Source of the DNA: a bacterium
Lineage (GTDB): Bacteria; Vulcanimicrobiota; Xenobia; Xenobiales; JADMJV01
NCBI GenBank assembly: GCA_030149525.1
Contig: JASBRJ010000002.1
Location: 1-32,338, forward strand
Direction of reading: 5' to 3'
DNA: 32,338 bases
Part shown: positions 26,247 to 32,338 of the stretch, piece after piece
Layout of the letters: every line of letters begins with the position of its first letter
Numbering within the stretch: position 1 is the stretch's first letter
The notes under the pieces: model-generated
Database searches by the model: none
What the model was told of the DNA's origin: nothing
Seen by the model: only the letters and a program-made list of their open reading frames with translations
Position numbers and translations under genes: made by a program

Positions 26247-26578
26247 AGCGGCTTGCCGGGATCCGGATTGCGATGGTTGCGGTCCTGACTGCCGTTCTGA
26301 AACGACTCCTGAAGGCCGGTTAGAATTCTCATGGTACGGGATGTATTCCGGCTGTCGAGACTGGCCGCCCCGTTGATGGCTTCGGCAGAGATGGACAGAA
26401 CATCGTCCTGATTGGAATTCTGAGGGGCGGGAGTTGCGGGGATCATTTGGGAGGCTTGAGAGCTTGCCATGCGTTCGGCGGCCATGCTCTGAGCCATGCG
26501 GCGAACCTCTTCACCTCTTTGGGTGTAATCGAACTTCTTGCCCTTACCCTTAACGGAATCAATCTCTTCTATCTGCAA
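26231..26578 (-). CDS. Small protein of unknown function (115 aa, TTG start)
   Basis: I do not recognise this protein. The TTG at 26578 is chosen because GGAGG lies 6 nt upstream on the minus strand; the frame is open 16 codons further, but no ribosome binding site is there. The product begins MQIEEIDSVKGKGKK, then has a helical Met/Ala-rich stretch (RRMAQSMAAERMASSQASQM), a Pro/Asn-rich linker and a polar C-terminus ending NPDPGKPLQDFR. There is no membrane segment, signal peptide or cysteine. It is divergent from the large hybrid kinase and convergent with the aldehyde dehydrogenase, overlapping its end by 16 nt. A perfect 15-bp palindrome lies about 27 nt before its start codon and could control it. 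Confidence 0.65.
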   Translation of the reverse strand: MQIEEIDSVKGKGKKFDYTQRGEEVRRMAQSMAAERMASSQASQMIPATPAPQNSNQDDVLSISAEAINGAASLDSRNTSRTMRILTGLQESFQNGSQDRNHRNPDPGKPLQDFR

Positions 26579-26604
26579 CGAAAACCTCCATCTCTTTTTG
26601 GACC

Positions 26605-26619
26605 ATTCTTTTAAAGAAT
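26605..26619. promoter_or_regulatory. Perfect 15-bp palindrome upstream of the small minus-strand gene
   Basis: ATTCTTT-T-AAAGAAT is a perfect 7-1-7 palindrome, about 27 nt upstream of the TTG start at 26578 in an AT-rich gap between divergent genes. It has the look of a dimeric repressor operator, or of a small leader hairpin. No second copy was noticed in the window. Confidence 0.35.
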
Positions 26620-26649
26620 AAGCCAAAATGCGACAGAAAAAAGAAAATA

Positions 26650-26679
26650 TTGGTAAAGTTTGTAACAGTTCTGTAAATA
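26650..26679 (+). promoter_or_regulatory. Weak promoter candidate for the hybrid kinase gene
   Basis: TTGGTA (26650-26655) and TAAATA (26674-26679) are separated by 18 nt in an AT-rich stretch. Both hexamers are imperfect. The predicted transcript would start near 26686 and contain the AGGAGG at 26712-26717. This is the best plus-strand pair in the gap but remains tentative. Confidence 0.25.
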
Positions 26680-26711
26680 GAGCAGTTATCGAGAGTCTGC
26701 CTCATGTTTCT

Positions 26712-26729
26712 AGGAGGATACCGGTGTAA
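26712..26729 (+). promoter_or_regulatory. Strong ribosome binding site feeding a GTG-TAA start-stop
   Basis: AGGAGG (26712-26717) is the best ribosome binding site near the hybrid kinase gene, but the correctly spaced start codon 6 nt downstream, GTG at 26724, is followed at once by TAA at 26727. That GTG is in the same frame as the kinase ORF, whose next start is the GTG at 26754, 10 codons later and without its own Shine-Dalgarno sequence. It could be a start-stop element with reinitiation, or a damaged 5' end of the kinase gene. Confidence 0.5.
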
Positions 26730-26753
26730 GCTGGAAATGCCCCTCATGCGCCA

Positions 26754-29700
26754 GTGTGGGGACAGAGTTTGAGTCGGCTTCCTGAGCGATTCCGTGTGGA
26801 TAGCGAACTCGGACGCGGTGGAATGGGCATTGTTTACAAGGCCTTTGATTCCGCCTTCGGTCGAGAGGTGGCGGTCAAGGTTCTCCCTGAGCAAGTCGAT
26901 CACGACGAACTGCTTTATCGTTTTCGTCGAGAAGGCACGGATCTGGCCGGGCTCAATCATCCCAACGTGGTCGCCTGCTATGAGTTCGGCGCCCACAACG
27001 GCCACGACTACATCGTCATGGAGTACGTCGCCGGCGGAAATCTTCGAACCTTTGCCCGAAGCTCCGACAGTCTCGCCGACATTGTGGCGGCCTACATGGC
27101 CATCTGCAACGGCCTGGAGCACATTCACTCCCAGGGGATTGTTCACCGAGACGTCAAGCCGGGCAATATTCTTTTCACCACCGACGGCATCCCCAAAATC
27201 ACCGACTTCGGAATCTCCCGTCGCATGGATTCCGAAACCCAACTCACTCAAGTGGGCACTATCATGGGCACAAGCTCCTTCGTAGCCCCGGAGATGATCT
27301 TGAGTAGCTCCTCGGTCACCCCGTCGGCCGATCTTTACGCCCTCGGTGTTTGTCTTTTCGAATCTCTCACCGGCAAACTTCCCATCACCGGAGAAACGGA
27401 ATACGCCGTTCTCAACGCCCACCTCAACGAGAAACCGGCTAAGCCCTCCGAGCTGCGCCCGGACGTGCCGCCGATGCTCGACGACATCGTCCTCCAACTG
27501 CTGGCCAAGAAGCCCGAGGAGCGCCCTTCCAGCGCCAACGAGGCCGCTCGACTCTTGCAAGAGTGTCTTCAGAACTCGCTCAACATCAAGCCACCGGATT
27601 TTCTTACCGAAGACGACGAACCCACCGAACCCACTGCCACCGGCCAGTATCTGGAGGGTTTGATCACCATCGACACTCAGGGCAAAATCGAATCTTGCAA
27701 TCCCGACGCCGCCGCTCTGCTCGGCCGCGCCAGCACCGAGCTGTTCGGCCAACCGGTGGATCGCTTCTTGCCTAAAATGCGGGTACTGGCTAAGAAAGGT
27801 CAGAAATTTACCGGTGAAACTTTCGTCATGGAAGGTCGGCGCCGAGTCGATCAACCGATTCCCCTGGAGGTCACTCTCACCGCCACACAAAGCGCCCGGG
27901 GACCTCAGCTCAACGCGGTGATCAAAGCCACCGAACAGGACAACCCGGAAACCGCCGCCTCCGAACTCTTAAGAGCGGGACAGTTCGACTTTCTCAACCG
28001 CATGAGTCACGAGGTGTGGACTCCCATGAACGGGATCCTGGGCATGACCCGCCTCACCCTCAACACCGATCTCACCACCGAGCAAAGAAAGTATCTCAAA
28101 GACTTGGAGACCAGCGCCGAGCGCCTCCGAGAAGTTCTGGGCACGGCCATGGATTTCTCCCGTCTGGGCGACGGAACGCTCCACTTAGAGCCTGTTCCCA
28201 TCGATGTTCGCCAGTTCGTGGAATCGGTCCTCAAGCCGTACATCTTCCAGGCCAAGGCAAAGAATCTTCAGCTCTCTATTCAGGTGGCGCCCCTGGTTCC
28301 CGACACCATCGTGGCCGACCCGGCCCGCCTCAAGCAAGTTCTGGGCCATCTTCTCGACAACGCTCTGAAGTTCACCGACAAAGGCCACATAGGTGTCACC
28401 GTCGACCGCCAATCCGGCGACGATCATGTGGTCACCCTGAAATTCGCCGTCTCCGACACCGGTCAAGGGCTTCTGCCCGGGCGAGAAAAGCTCGTCTTTC
28501 GACCTTTCTACCAAGAAGATTCTTCCATTTCCCGAAAAACCGGCGGTGTTGGGCTCGGACTCGCCATCGTCAAGGGCTTGGTCAGCAAGATGAACGGTCG
28601 AGTGTGGGTCGACAGCCAGCGCGGTCGAGGTTCTGTCTTTCAATTTGTGGCCGACTTCGGCGTCGCCGAACGACCTCACGAGACCTCCTACCGCAACCGC
28701 ATGGGAAGTCTCAAGGTTCTCCTCCTCGACCCAGGGCGACAGTATCAGACCGTGGCCAACCTCCTCAAACGATGGGGTCTTGAAGTCTCCGTAGGTCACG
28801 AAGTGGGCGAGTCGGGCAAAGCCATCGAGCAAGCCAGAACAGACGGAGAGCCGTTCGATCTCGTCCTTGCCGAAGCTCACGGCGTTTACTTCGACGCCTT
28901 CAATTTCGTTCGGAACTATAAGCTTTCCAACGAGGCCTTCGTTCTCTTCACCCGGGAAATCCAGGACGGAGATGCTCAGAAGTGTCGCCTTCTCGGTGTG
29001 GATTCGCTGCTGGAGAAGCCGATCAACGCCACCGAGCTTTGGGAGTGCGTGCACAAGGTTCTCAACAACGGCCCCCGCAGTCGAAGCGCGAGTTTCGGCA
29101 GTCTTCGCATACTGCTTGCCGAGGATAACCCGGTCAACCAGACCCTGGCCACCGTCCTCCTCAAGTCACGAGGCCATGAGGTCACCGTGGCAGGCGACGG
29201 TCTGCAAGTTCTCAAGCAGTTGGAAGAGAAAGAGTTCGACTTCATCCTCATGGATCTTCAGATGCCCCAGATGGACGGCATCACCACTACCAAAAAGATC
29301 CGAGCAGACGAAGAAGGCAGTGGCCGGCGCATCCCCATCGTGGCGTTGACCGCCCACACCCAGGCGGGCTCACTGGAAAAATGTCTGGAAGCCGGAATGG
29401 ACGGCTTTCTCAACAAACCGATTGAGGAAGACGAACTGATGGATGTGATCGCCCGGGTGGTGGATCGCAGCACTCGCATGGATATCGCCGAGGAGGCCCC
29501 GCCGTCTCGCTCCGACAACGAGCCCACCTACGTCCCCGCTCCGAAACAGGCAGAGGCGGCCCCGCCGGTGGTCAGCGATACCGAGACCACCAACTACAAC
29601 GTCATCGACGAAAAAATGTTCCTCAACCGGATCGGCCACAACAGTCAGAATCTCTGCACCCTGGTGGACATCTTCCTCACTCTCTACGGGGAACAGCTGC

Positions 29701-29948
29701 AAAATATCAAAAAAGCCATCGATGCCGGTGATCCCGAGGCGTTGCGCCAATCCGCTCACAAGTTCAAAGGATCGGTGGCCAACTTCAGTGCCAAAGCGGC
29801 CGCCGAACAAGCCGAAGCCCTGGAAGAGTTGGGACGAGCCGGAACCACCATGGGAGCCGAGAGCGAGTATGTGGCCCTGGTACGCGAAACCGAAATCCTC
29901 ATCATCGCCTTGAAATCATTAAAAGAGCGCCACACCGGTAAGGGGTGA
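26754..29948 (+). CDS. Ser/Thr kinase-PAS-histidine kinase-REC-REC-HPt fusion
   Basis: One chain of 1064 residues joins a eukaryote-like kinase to a whole phosphorelay. Ser/Thr kinase (about 12-272): GRGGMG (20-25), K42, HRDVKPGN with D133, DFG with D151, and VAPE. PAS-like (about 297-392). HisKA with H419 (SHEVWTP). HATPase_c with N536 (LLDNALKF), SDTGQG (567-572) and GVGLGL (598-603). A first receiver (about 652-770) lacks the phospho-Asp, with E707 in its place, but keeps the Lys. A second receiver (about 783-903) is canonical: AEDN (789-792), D834 (LMDLQMP) and the Lys in NKP. HPt domain (about 948-1060) with H1002 (AHKFKG). No membrane segment is seen, so it is probably cytoplasmic. The GTG start is uncertain because the ribosome binding site lies further upstream, before a stop. 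The last codons form part of a terminator and of an 88-bp direct repeat. Confidence 0.9.
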   Translation: MWGQSLSRLPERFRVDSELGRGGMGIVYKAFDSAFGREVAVKVLPEQVDHDELLYRFRREGTDLAGLNHPNVVACYEFGAHNGHDYIVMEYVAGGNLRTFARSSDSLADIVAAYMAICNGLEHIHSQGIVHRDVKPGNILFTTDGIPKITDFGISRRMDSETQLTQVGTIMGTSSFVAPEMILSSSSVTPSADLYALGVCLFESLTGKLPITGETEYAVLNAHLNEKPAKPSELRPDVPPMLDDIVLQLLAKKPEERPSSANEAARLLQECLQNSLNIKPPDFLTEDDEPTEPTATGQYLEGLITIDTQGKIESCNPDAAALLGRASTELFGQPVDRFLPKMRVLAKKGQKFTGETFVMEGRRRVDQPIPLEVTLTATQSARGPQLNAVIKATEQDNPETAASELLRAGQFDFLNRMSHEVWTPMNGILGMTRLTLNTDLTTEQRKYLKDLETSAERLREVLGTAMDFSRLGDGTLHLEPVPIDVRQFVESVLKPYIFQAKAKNLQLSIQVAPLVPDTIVADPARLKQVLGHLLDNALKFTDKGHIGVTVDRQSGDDHVVTLKFAVSDTGQGLLPGREKLVFRPFYQEDSSISRKTGGVGLGLAIVKGLVSKMNGRVWVDSQRGRGSVFQFVADFGVAERPHETSYRNRMGSLKVLLLDPGRQYQTVANLLKRWGLEVSVGHEVGESGKAIEQARTDGEPFDLVLAEAHGVYFDAFNFVRNYKLSNEAFVLFTREIQDGDAQKCRLLGVDSLLEKPINATELWECVHKVLNNGPRSRSASFGSLRILLAEDNPVNQTLATVLLKSRGHEVTVAGDGLQVLKQLEEKEFDFILMDLQMPQMDGITTTKKIRADEEGSGRRIPIVALTAHTQAGSLEKCLEAGMDGFLNKPIEEDELMDVIARVVDRSTRMDIAEEAPPSRSDNEPTYVPAPKQAEAAPPVVSDTETTNYNVIDEKMFLNRIGHNSQNLCTLVDIFLTLYGEQLQNIKKAIDAGDPEALRQSAHKFKGSVANFSAKAAAEQAEALEELGRAGTTMGAESEYVALVRETEILIIALKSLKERHTGKG

Positions 29949-30004
29949 CGCTCTTCGTTGCTCGGGGAGCTTAAGGTCTTATCTTAGAGAAAACCGCTAT
30001 TGGT
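29917..30004. repeat. 88-bp perfect direct repeat, left copy
   Basis: Identical over all 88 bases to 32251-32338. It covers the last codons and stop of the hybrid kinase gene, the terminator hairpin at 29923-29955, and the 3' end of the convergent 54-codon ORF. The base before each copy differs (T here, A at 32250); the right limit is set by the window end, so the true repeat may be longer. Confidence 0.95.
29923..29955 (-). terminator. Intrinsic terminator overlapping the end of the hybrid kinase gene
   Basis: AAGAGCG pairs with CGCTCTT, continued inward by CAC/GTG and CC/GG around a short loop. Read on the minus strand, the stem is followed by a T run (CTCTTTTAATG), as expected for a terminator of the AlbA operon. 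On the plus strand the T run is poor, so it ends the kinase transcript less well. The plus-strand hairpin includes the kinase stop codon. Confidence 0.7.
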
Positions 30005-30148
30005 CGTGCGATTCATACGCTCTCCCAGATAGATGAGGCGCTCCACGATCCGCTCCAGTTGAACTCCGTCGTCGTACTGAAGTTCATCGAACCCTCGCCC
30101 TCCCATCTGCTTGAATACAATCAACACGTCAGCTCGATTTCGGTACAT
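29984..30148 (-). CDS. Small ORF (54 aa) overlapping the AlbA-type gene
   Basis: I do not recognise a family. The ATG at 30148 lies within the last 20 nt of the AlbA-type gene, in another frame, so translation could be coupled; GGTGA lies close upstream as a weak ribosome binding site. The product (MYRNRADVLIVFKQMGGRG... ending NRTTNSGFL) looks like a plausible folded peptide with an amphipathic helix in its second half (LERIVERLIYLGERM). Its stop lies in the 88-bp repeat, 29 nt before the terminator. A copy of its last codons recurs at the right window edge, which hints that the gene has been duplicated with the unit. The short length keeps confidence modest. Confidence 0.5.
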   Translation of the reverse strand: MYRNRADVLIVFKQMGGRGFDELQYDDGVQLERIVERLIYLGERMNRTTNSGFL

Positions 30149-32021
30149 TCTCACCCGCCTTGTACGCCTGGTCAGGATGGCTCGTTGAGTCGGGATAGTG
30201 ATACCTGAGCTGGCCACTCTTCAGCATTTCCGACAAGATTTGGTCCACGCGGCGTTCCGATCTACGGACAGTCTCGGCGATTTCTGCCCGAGAGCGAGGT
30301 TCATTCAAGCACAACCCCCAGATCAGAAACTTCAACTTGTCGGGGTTGGTTCGCTTGCCTAATTCGCCGGCGAGTTTCTCAAAATCAACATGGCCGAATC
30401 GAACATTTGTTTCATTATTGCGGGGGTTTATTTCGTTACTTCGAGGGCTTGTTTCGTTATTGCGAGGGCTTATTTCGTTACTTCGAGGGCTTGATTCAAG
30501 CTCAAGCTCAATTTGGACCGGATGAGTGCCGGTCTCCTGTCCCAAAAGCTTCAGTGAGGGTTCGTAGTAAGTGGCCGGACCGGCGCCCTTTTGTTCGAGC
30601 AGTTCCAAATCTCTCATTCGTCTCAAAAGACCACTCGCGGCAAGCGTGTCCAACCCGCACATATCTCTCACAACGGAATTGCTCACAGCACCGATCTCTC
30701 TGGCCGCGACAAGAGTCTTGGCTTCATCCTCATTCAAGTTGCAAGATCTAAACCGGCCAAGCCATTCAATATCCTCGGATCCCAAGAAATGGTGGACAAG
30801 GAGAATCACGGTAAAGGTATTGTCGGCTCTGTTGGAATGAAATATGGGGACTGAAAGATTCGCAGACTTCATGGCCGCGCGCATCGTTCTTATACCCGTC
30901 CCCTTCGTCTCGGCTAAGCCGACCTCGTGAAGGACTGCGGCAATCTTTTCGTTCCGCGAAACAGATCCGGGCTCTCCCAACGTCTCTTCAGGAACAAGGC
31001 TATAGCCCGGATTTCGAATCTCTATTCGATTCGGGTATCGAATGATCTGGACCGGCCTTCTTGCCCGAAGGTCCCGATGCATCAGTGCATTGACGATAGC
31101 CTCCCGAACAACAGCCCGCGGAATCAAAGGGACGTCTTCCCGAAACGAGCTGCCTTTGGGGAGAGAAAAGCTCCTGGGGATGTCGTCCAAAATTGTTGTG
31201 ATAACCTTCGGAATGAGAGTAAACAAAGCTTCCCGCATCTCGACTGTTGTATGATAACGACTATCAGGATGGGAGACCCACTCCCTGGTCTCGGATCGGA
31301 TATAATCGACCCTGGTCATGGGCATGTGCCTTCGAAGAGCCTCCCTTCTGCCGAACAGGAGGAGTCCCGCAATAGTGCAGCTGGGATCCCTTCTTTTATC
31401 CGTGCAGTTCAGCGCATAAAGGAGGCTTTGATCATCAAGCTTGACTTCTTCCCCCGTGAGAGAGGTTTGACGCCGAGCTTTACGGTAGGATTCCACCAGA
31501 GACAAGTCTAGATCTTCTGTGGTGCTCCCACGGACTACCGTCTGGTCGAAAGTGTCTCCGCCTCTGAGTGCATAGAGTTCCGCTAGATCTTCGTCCGTGC
31601 AGACCTGGTCGACCGAGCCGATTCTCCGAAAAGCACCCCCGGGCAGACCTTTCTTCTTGAAGTAAACGGGCTTGACACTGGGATGAGCTTCGGCCACATA
31701 AATCACAAGCACGGGTTTCCCGTCGTACAACTCCCGTGAGACCTCGACTTTGACCGGAACATTAAAGGTTGTGCGAGCCTGAGTGACGATGTCGGTCTGA
31801 ATCTTATCCGGGTCATTGACGCCAACGACGTCGTAGCGTTGACCCGAAGCCCGAGAGAGGCCGAGGATGATGTGACCACCGCTCAGACCTGGCTCATTAG
31901 CGAAGGCACACATCGTTTCCCCAATGCTTTTACCGGACTCGCTGCCCTTCTTCGCTTCCAGTCTCGACGCCTCATCGCCTATCTGGAGAGCCTGCAGCAA
32001 ACCTTCAAAGCCGACCGTCAT
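30129..32021 (-). CDS. AlbA/Schlafen-type ATP-binding transcriptional regulator (COG2865-like)
   Basis: A 630-residue protein. The N-terminal AlbA_2 (Schlafen AlbA) domain (about 12-150) shows EASRLEAKKG, CAFANEPG and GGHIILGLS. A GHKL-type ATP-binding domain (about 295-405) has REAIVNALMHRD (306-317) and KGTGIRTM (373-380). A winged-helix-like region (about 428-480), four 7-residue repeats (511-538) and a second winged helix (about 570-615, RSRAEIAETVRRSERRVDQIL) follow. Such proteins are widespread in accessory regions, where they are annotated as regulators or helicase-related; their activity is poorly known. AAAGGAG lies 9 nt before the ATG, and a promoter candidate lies about 64 nt upstream. 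It sits in a 2,334-bp segment bounded by 88-bp direct repeats, consistent with acquisition or duplication. Confidence 0.88.
   Translation of the reverse strand: MTVGFEGLLQALQIGDEASRLEAKKGSESGKSIGETMCAFANEPGLSGGHIILGLSRASGQRYDVVGVNDPDKIQTDIVTQARTTFNVPVKVEVSRELYDGKPVLVIYVAEAHPSVKPVYFKKKGLPGGAFRRIGSVDQVCTDEDLAELYALRGGDTFDQTVVRGSTTEDLDLSLVESYRKARRQTSLTGEEVKLDDQSLLYALNCTDKRRDPSCTIAGLLLFGRREALRRHMPMTRVDYIRSETREWVSHPDSRYHTTVEMREALFTLIPKVITTILDDIPRSFSLPKGSSFREDVPLIPRAVVREAIVNALMHRDLRARRPVQIIRYPNRIEIRNPGYSLVPEETLGEPGSVSRNEKIAAVLHEVGLAETKGTGIRTMRAAMKSANLSVPIFHSNRADNTFTVILLVHHFLGSEDIEWLGRFRSCNLNEDEAKTLVAAREIGAVSNSVVRDMCGLDTLAASGLLRRMRDLELLEQKGAGPATYYEPSLKLLGQETGTHPVQIELELESSPRSNEISPRNNETSPRSNEINPRNNETNVRFGHVDFEKLAGELGKRTNPDKLKFLIWGLCLNEPRSRAEIAETVRRSERRVDQILSEMLKSGQLRYHYPDSTSHPDQAYKAGENVPKSS
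30407..30490. repeat. Four 21-bp tandem repeats inside the AlbA-type gene
   Basis: Units at 30407-30427, 30428-30448, 30449-30469 and 30470-30490. Units 2 and 4 are identical; units 1 and 3 differ from each other at three positions, giving a 42-bp higher-order pattern. On the coding strand they encode four heptapeptides of the form SPRSNEI/SPRNNET (residues 511-538), a polar, probably disordered linker before the C-terminal winged helix. The 21-bp length keeps the reading frame when copy number changes. Confidence 0.95.
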
Positions 32022-32084
32022 CGTCCGTTGCTCCTTTGCAAGGTCGTCCTTTGCTCAGCCGTCATCCCATCGAGCCAGCCGCCC

Positions 32085-32112
32085 GGTATAGTAAAGCGAG
32101 GCTGCGGGTCAA
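32085..32112 (-). promoter_or_regulatory. Sigma70-like promoter for the AlbA-type gene
   Basis: On the minus strand TTGACC (32112-32107) and TATACC (32090-32085) are 16 nt apart, a good match to housekeeping promoters. The predicted start near 32078 gives a leader of about 55-60 nt with AAAGGAG before the ATG at 32021. The rest of the gap, to 32250, is AT-richer and holds no gene I can see. Confidence 0.55.
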
Positions 32113-32256
32113 ACTGATTTCGAACCTCACCAGTTAACAAACCAAAACTCCAAGAAGAACTTTCTCATTACTACGAATTTTCCCCAAACTCTCCTAGCCT
32201 TTCCTCAGACTAGCATCTGTATATCACAGCGCACTGGCAAAAAGGTGGCACATTAA

Positions 32257-32289
32257 AAGAGCGCCACACCGGTAAGGGGTGACGCTCTT
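32257..32289 (-). terminator. Second copy of the bidirectional-looking terminator
   Basis: Same hairpin as at 29923-29955, with AAGAGCG/CGCTCTT outer stem and a T run on the minus strand. In this position it would end a minus-strand transcript entering from the right of the window and insulate the AlbA promoter from it. Confidence 0.65.
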
Positions 32290-32317
32290 CGTTGCTCGGG
32301 GAGCTTAAGGTCTTATC

Positions 32318-32338
32318 TTAGAGAAAACCGCTATTGGT
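32318..32338 (-). pseudogene. 3' end of a second copy of the 54-codon ORF (partial at window edge)
   Basis: The last codons (TNSGFL and stop) of the small ORF recur here inside the right repeat copy. The rest lies beyond the window, so whether it is an intact gene, a remnant or an assembly overlap cannot be told. Confidence 0.4.

Larger units (their letters stand above)
32251..32338. repeat. 88-bp perfect direct repeat, right copy (cut by window end)
   Basis: Identical to 29917-30004, offset 2,334 bp. It contains a fragment of the hybrid kinase 3' end (codons for SLKERHTGKG and the stop) without the rest of that gene, the terminator at 32257-32289, and the last codons of a copy of the 54-codon ORF. 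Where the match ends cannot be seen. Confidence 0.95.

Noticed and set aside
26559-27890. 443-codon minus-strand frame across the kinase domain
   Set aside because: It runs antisense to an intact Ser/Thr kinase domain and lacks recognisable motifs; GC-rich codon bias opens such antisense frames.
1-32338. tRNA genes, CRISPR array, transposase or integrase
   Set aside because: No tRNA-like TTCRANTCC arm with matching acceptor stem, no regular spaced repeats (the 21-bp units are contiguous and coding) and no DDE, tyrosine or serine recombinase motifs were seen.

Overview
The window reads as bacterial chromosome from a GC-rich, kinase-rich organism with type IV pilus-like genes, signal-peptide proteins and start codons that include GTG and TTG. 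Nothing in it (no rRNA, no ribosomal protein) allows firm placement. The mix of eukaryote-like Ser/Thr kinases fused to beta-propellers, prepilins, a complete fused PTS and many co-directional genes suggests a poorly characterised, probably uncultured lineage rather than a model phylum; that is inference. It carries 19 complete or near-complete protein genes, a structured non-coding region at the left edge and a repeat-bounded accessory segment at the right edge. No tRNA, rRNA, CRISPR array, transposase or integrase was seen.

Layout. 1-497: a hairpin-dense GC-rich stretch without a credible gene, ending in an intrinsic-terminator-like hairpin. 554-808 (-): a small unknown protein. 965-10684 (+): a tightly spaced operon with an EIIA-HPr-EI fusion, a IIC-IIB-IIB sugar permease, an FHA-GAF histidine kinase, and a 1207-residue Ser/Thr kinase with helical-repeat and beta-propeller regions. 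10679-16062: a type IV pilus/type II secretion-like block with a PilC/GspF protein, a PilX-like protein on the other strand, and a three-gene minus-strand operon of two prepilins and a membrane Ser/Thr kinase. 16200-23277 (+): kelch propeller, PD40 propeller, a sensor with an RsbW-type ATPase domain, a zinc-ribbon helical protein and a degenerate M14 carboxypeptidase-fold protein. 23354-26246 (+): a CrtI-family carotenoid desaturase/oxidase with an overlapping aldehyde dehydrogenase. 26231-26578 (-): a small unknown protein. 26754-29948 (+): a very large Ser/Thr kinase-PAS-histidine kinase-REC-REC-HPt fusion. 29917-32338: an 88-bp perfect direct repeat bounding a minus-strand AlbA/Schlafen-type ATP-binding regulator and a coupled 54-codon ORF, which looks like one unit of a tandem duplication, a circularising segment or an assembly loop.

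How it fits together. The dominant theme is signalling: three Ser/Thr kinases, two classical histidine kinase modules (one joined to a Ser/Thr kinase) and one RsbW-type ATPase. Two of the Ser/Thr kinases sit in operons with something they could sense or control (PTS sugar uptake; prepilins), and the third is joined to a whole phosphorelay in one chain. The most unusual points are the kinase/phosphorelay fusion with its disturbed 5' end, the PTS-FHA kinase-Ser/Thr kinase operon, the repeat-bounded AlbA unit, and the unidentified structured RNA candidate.
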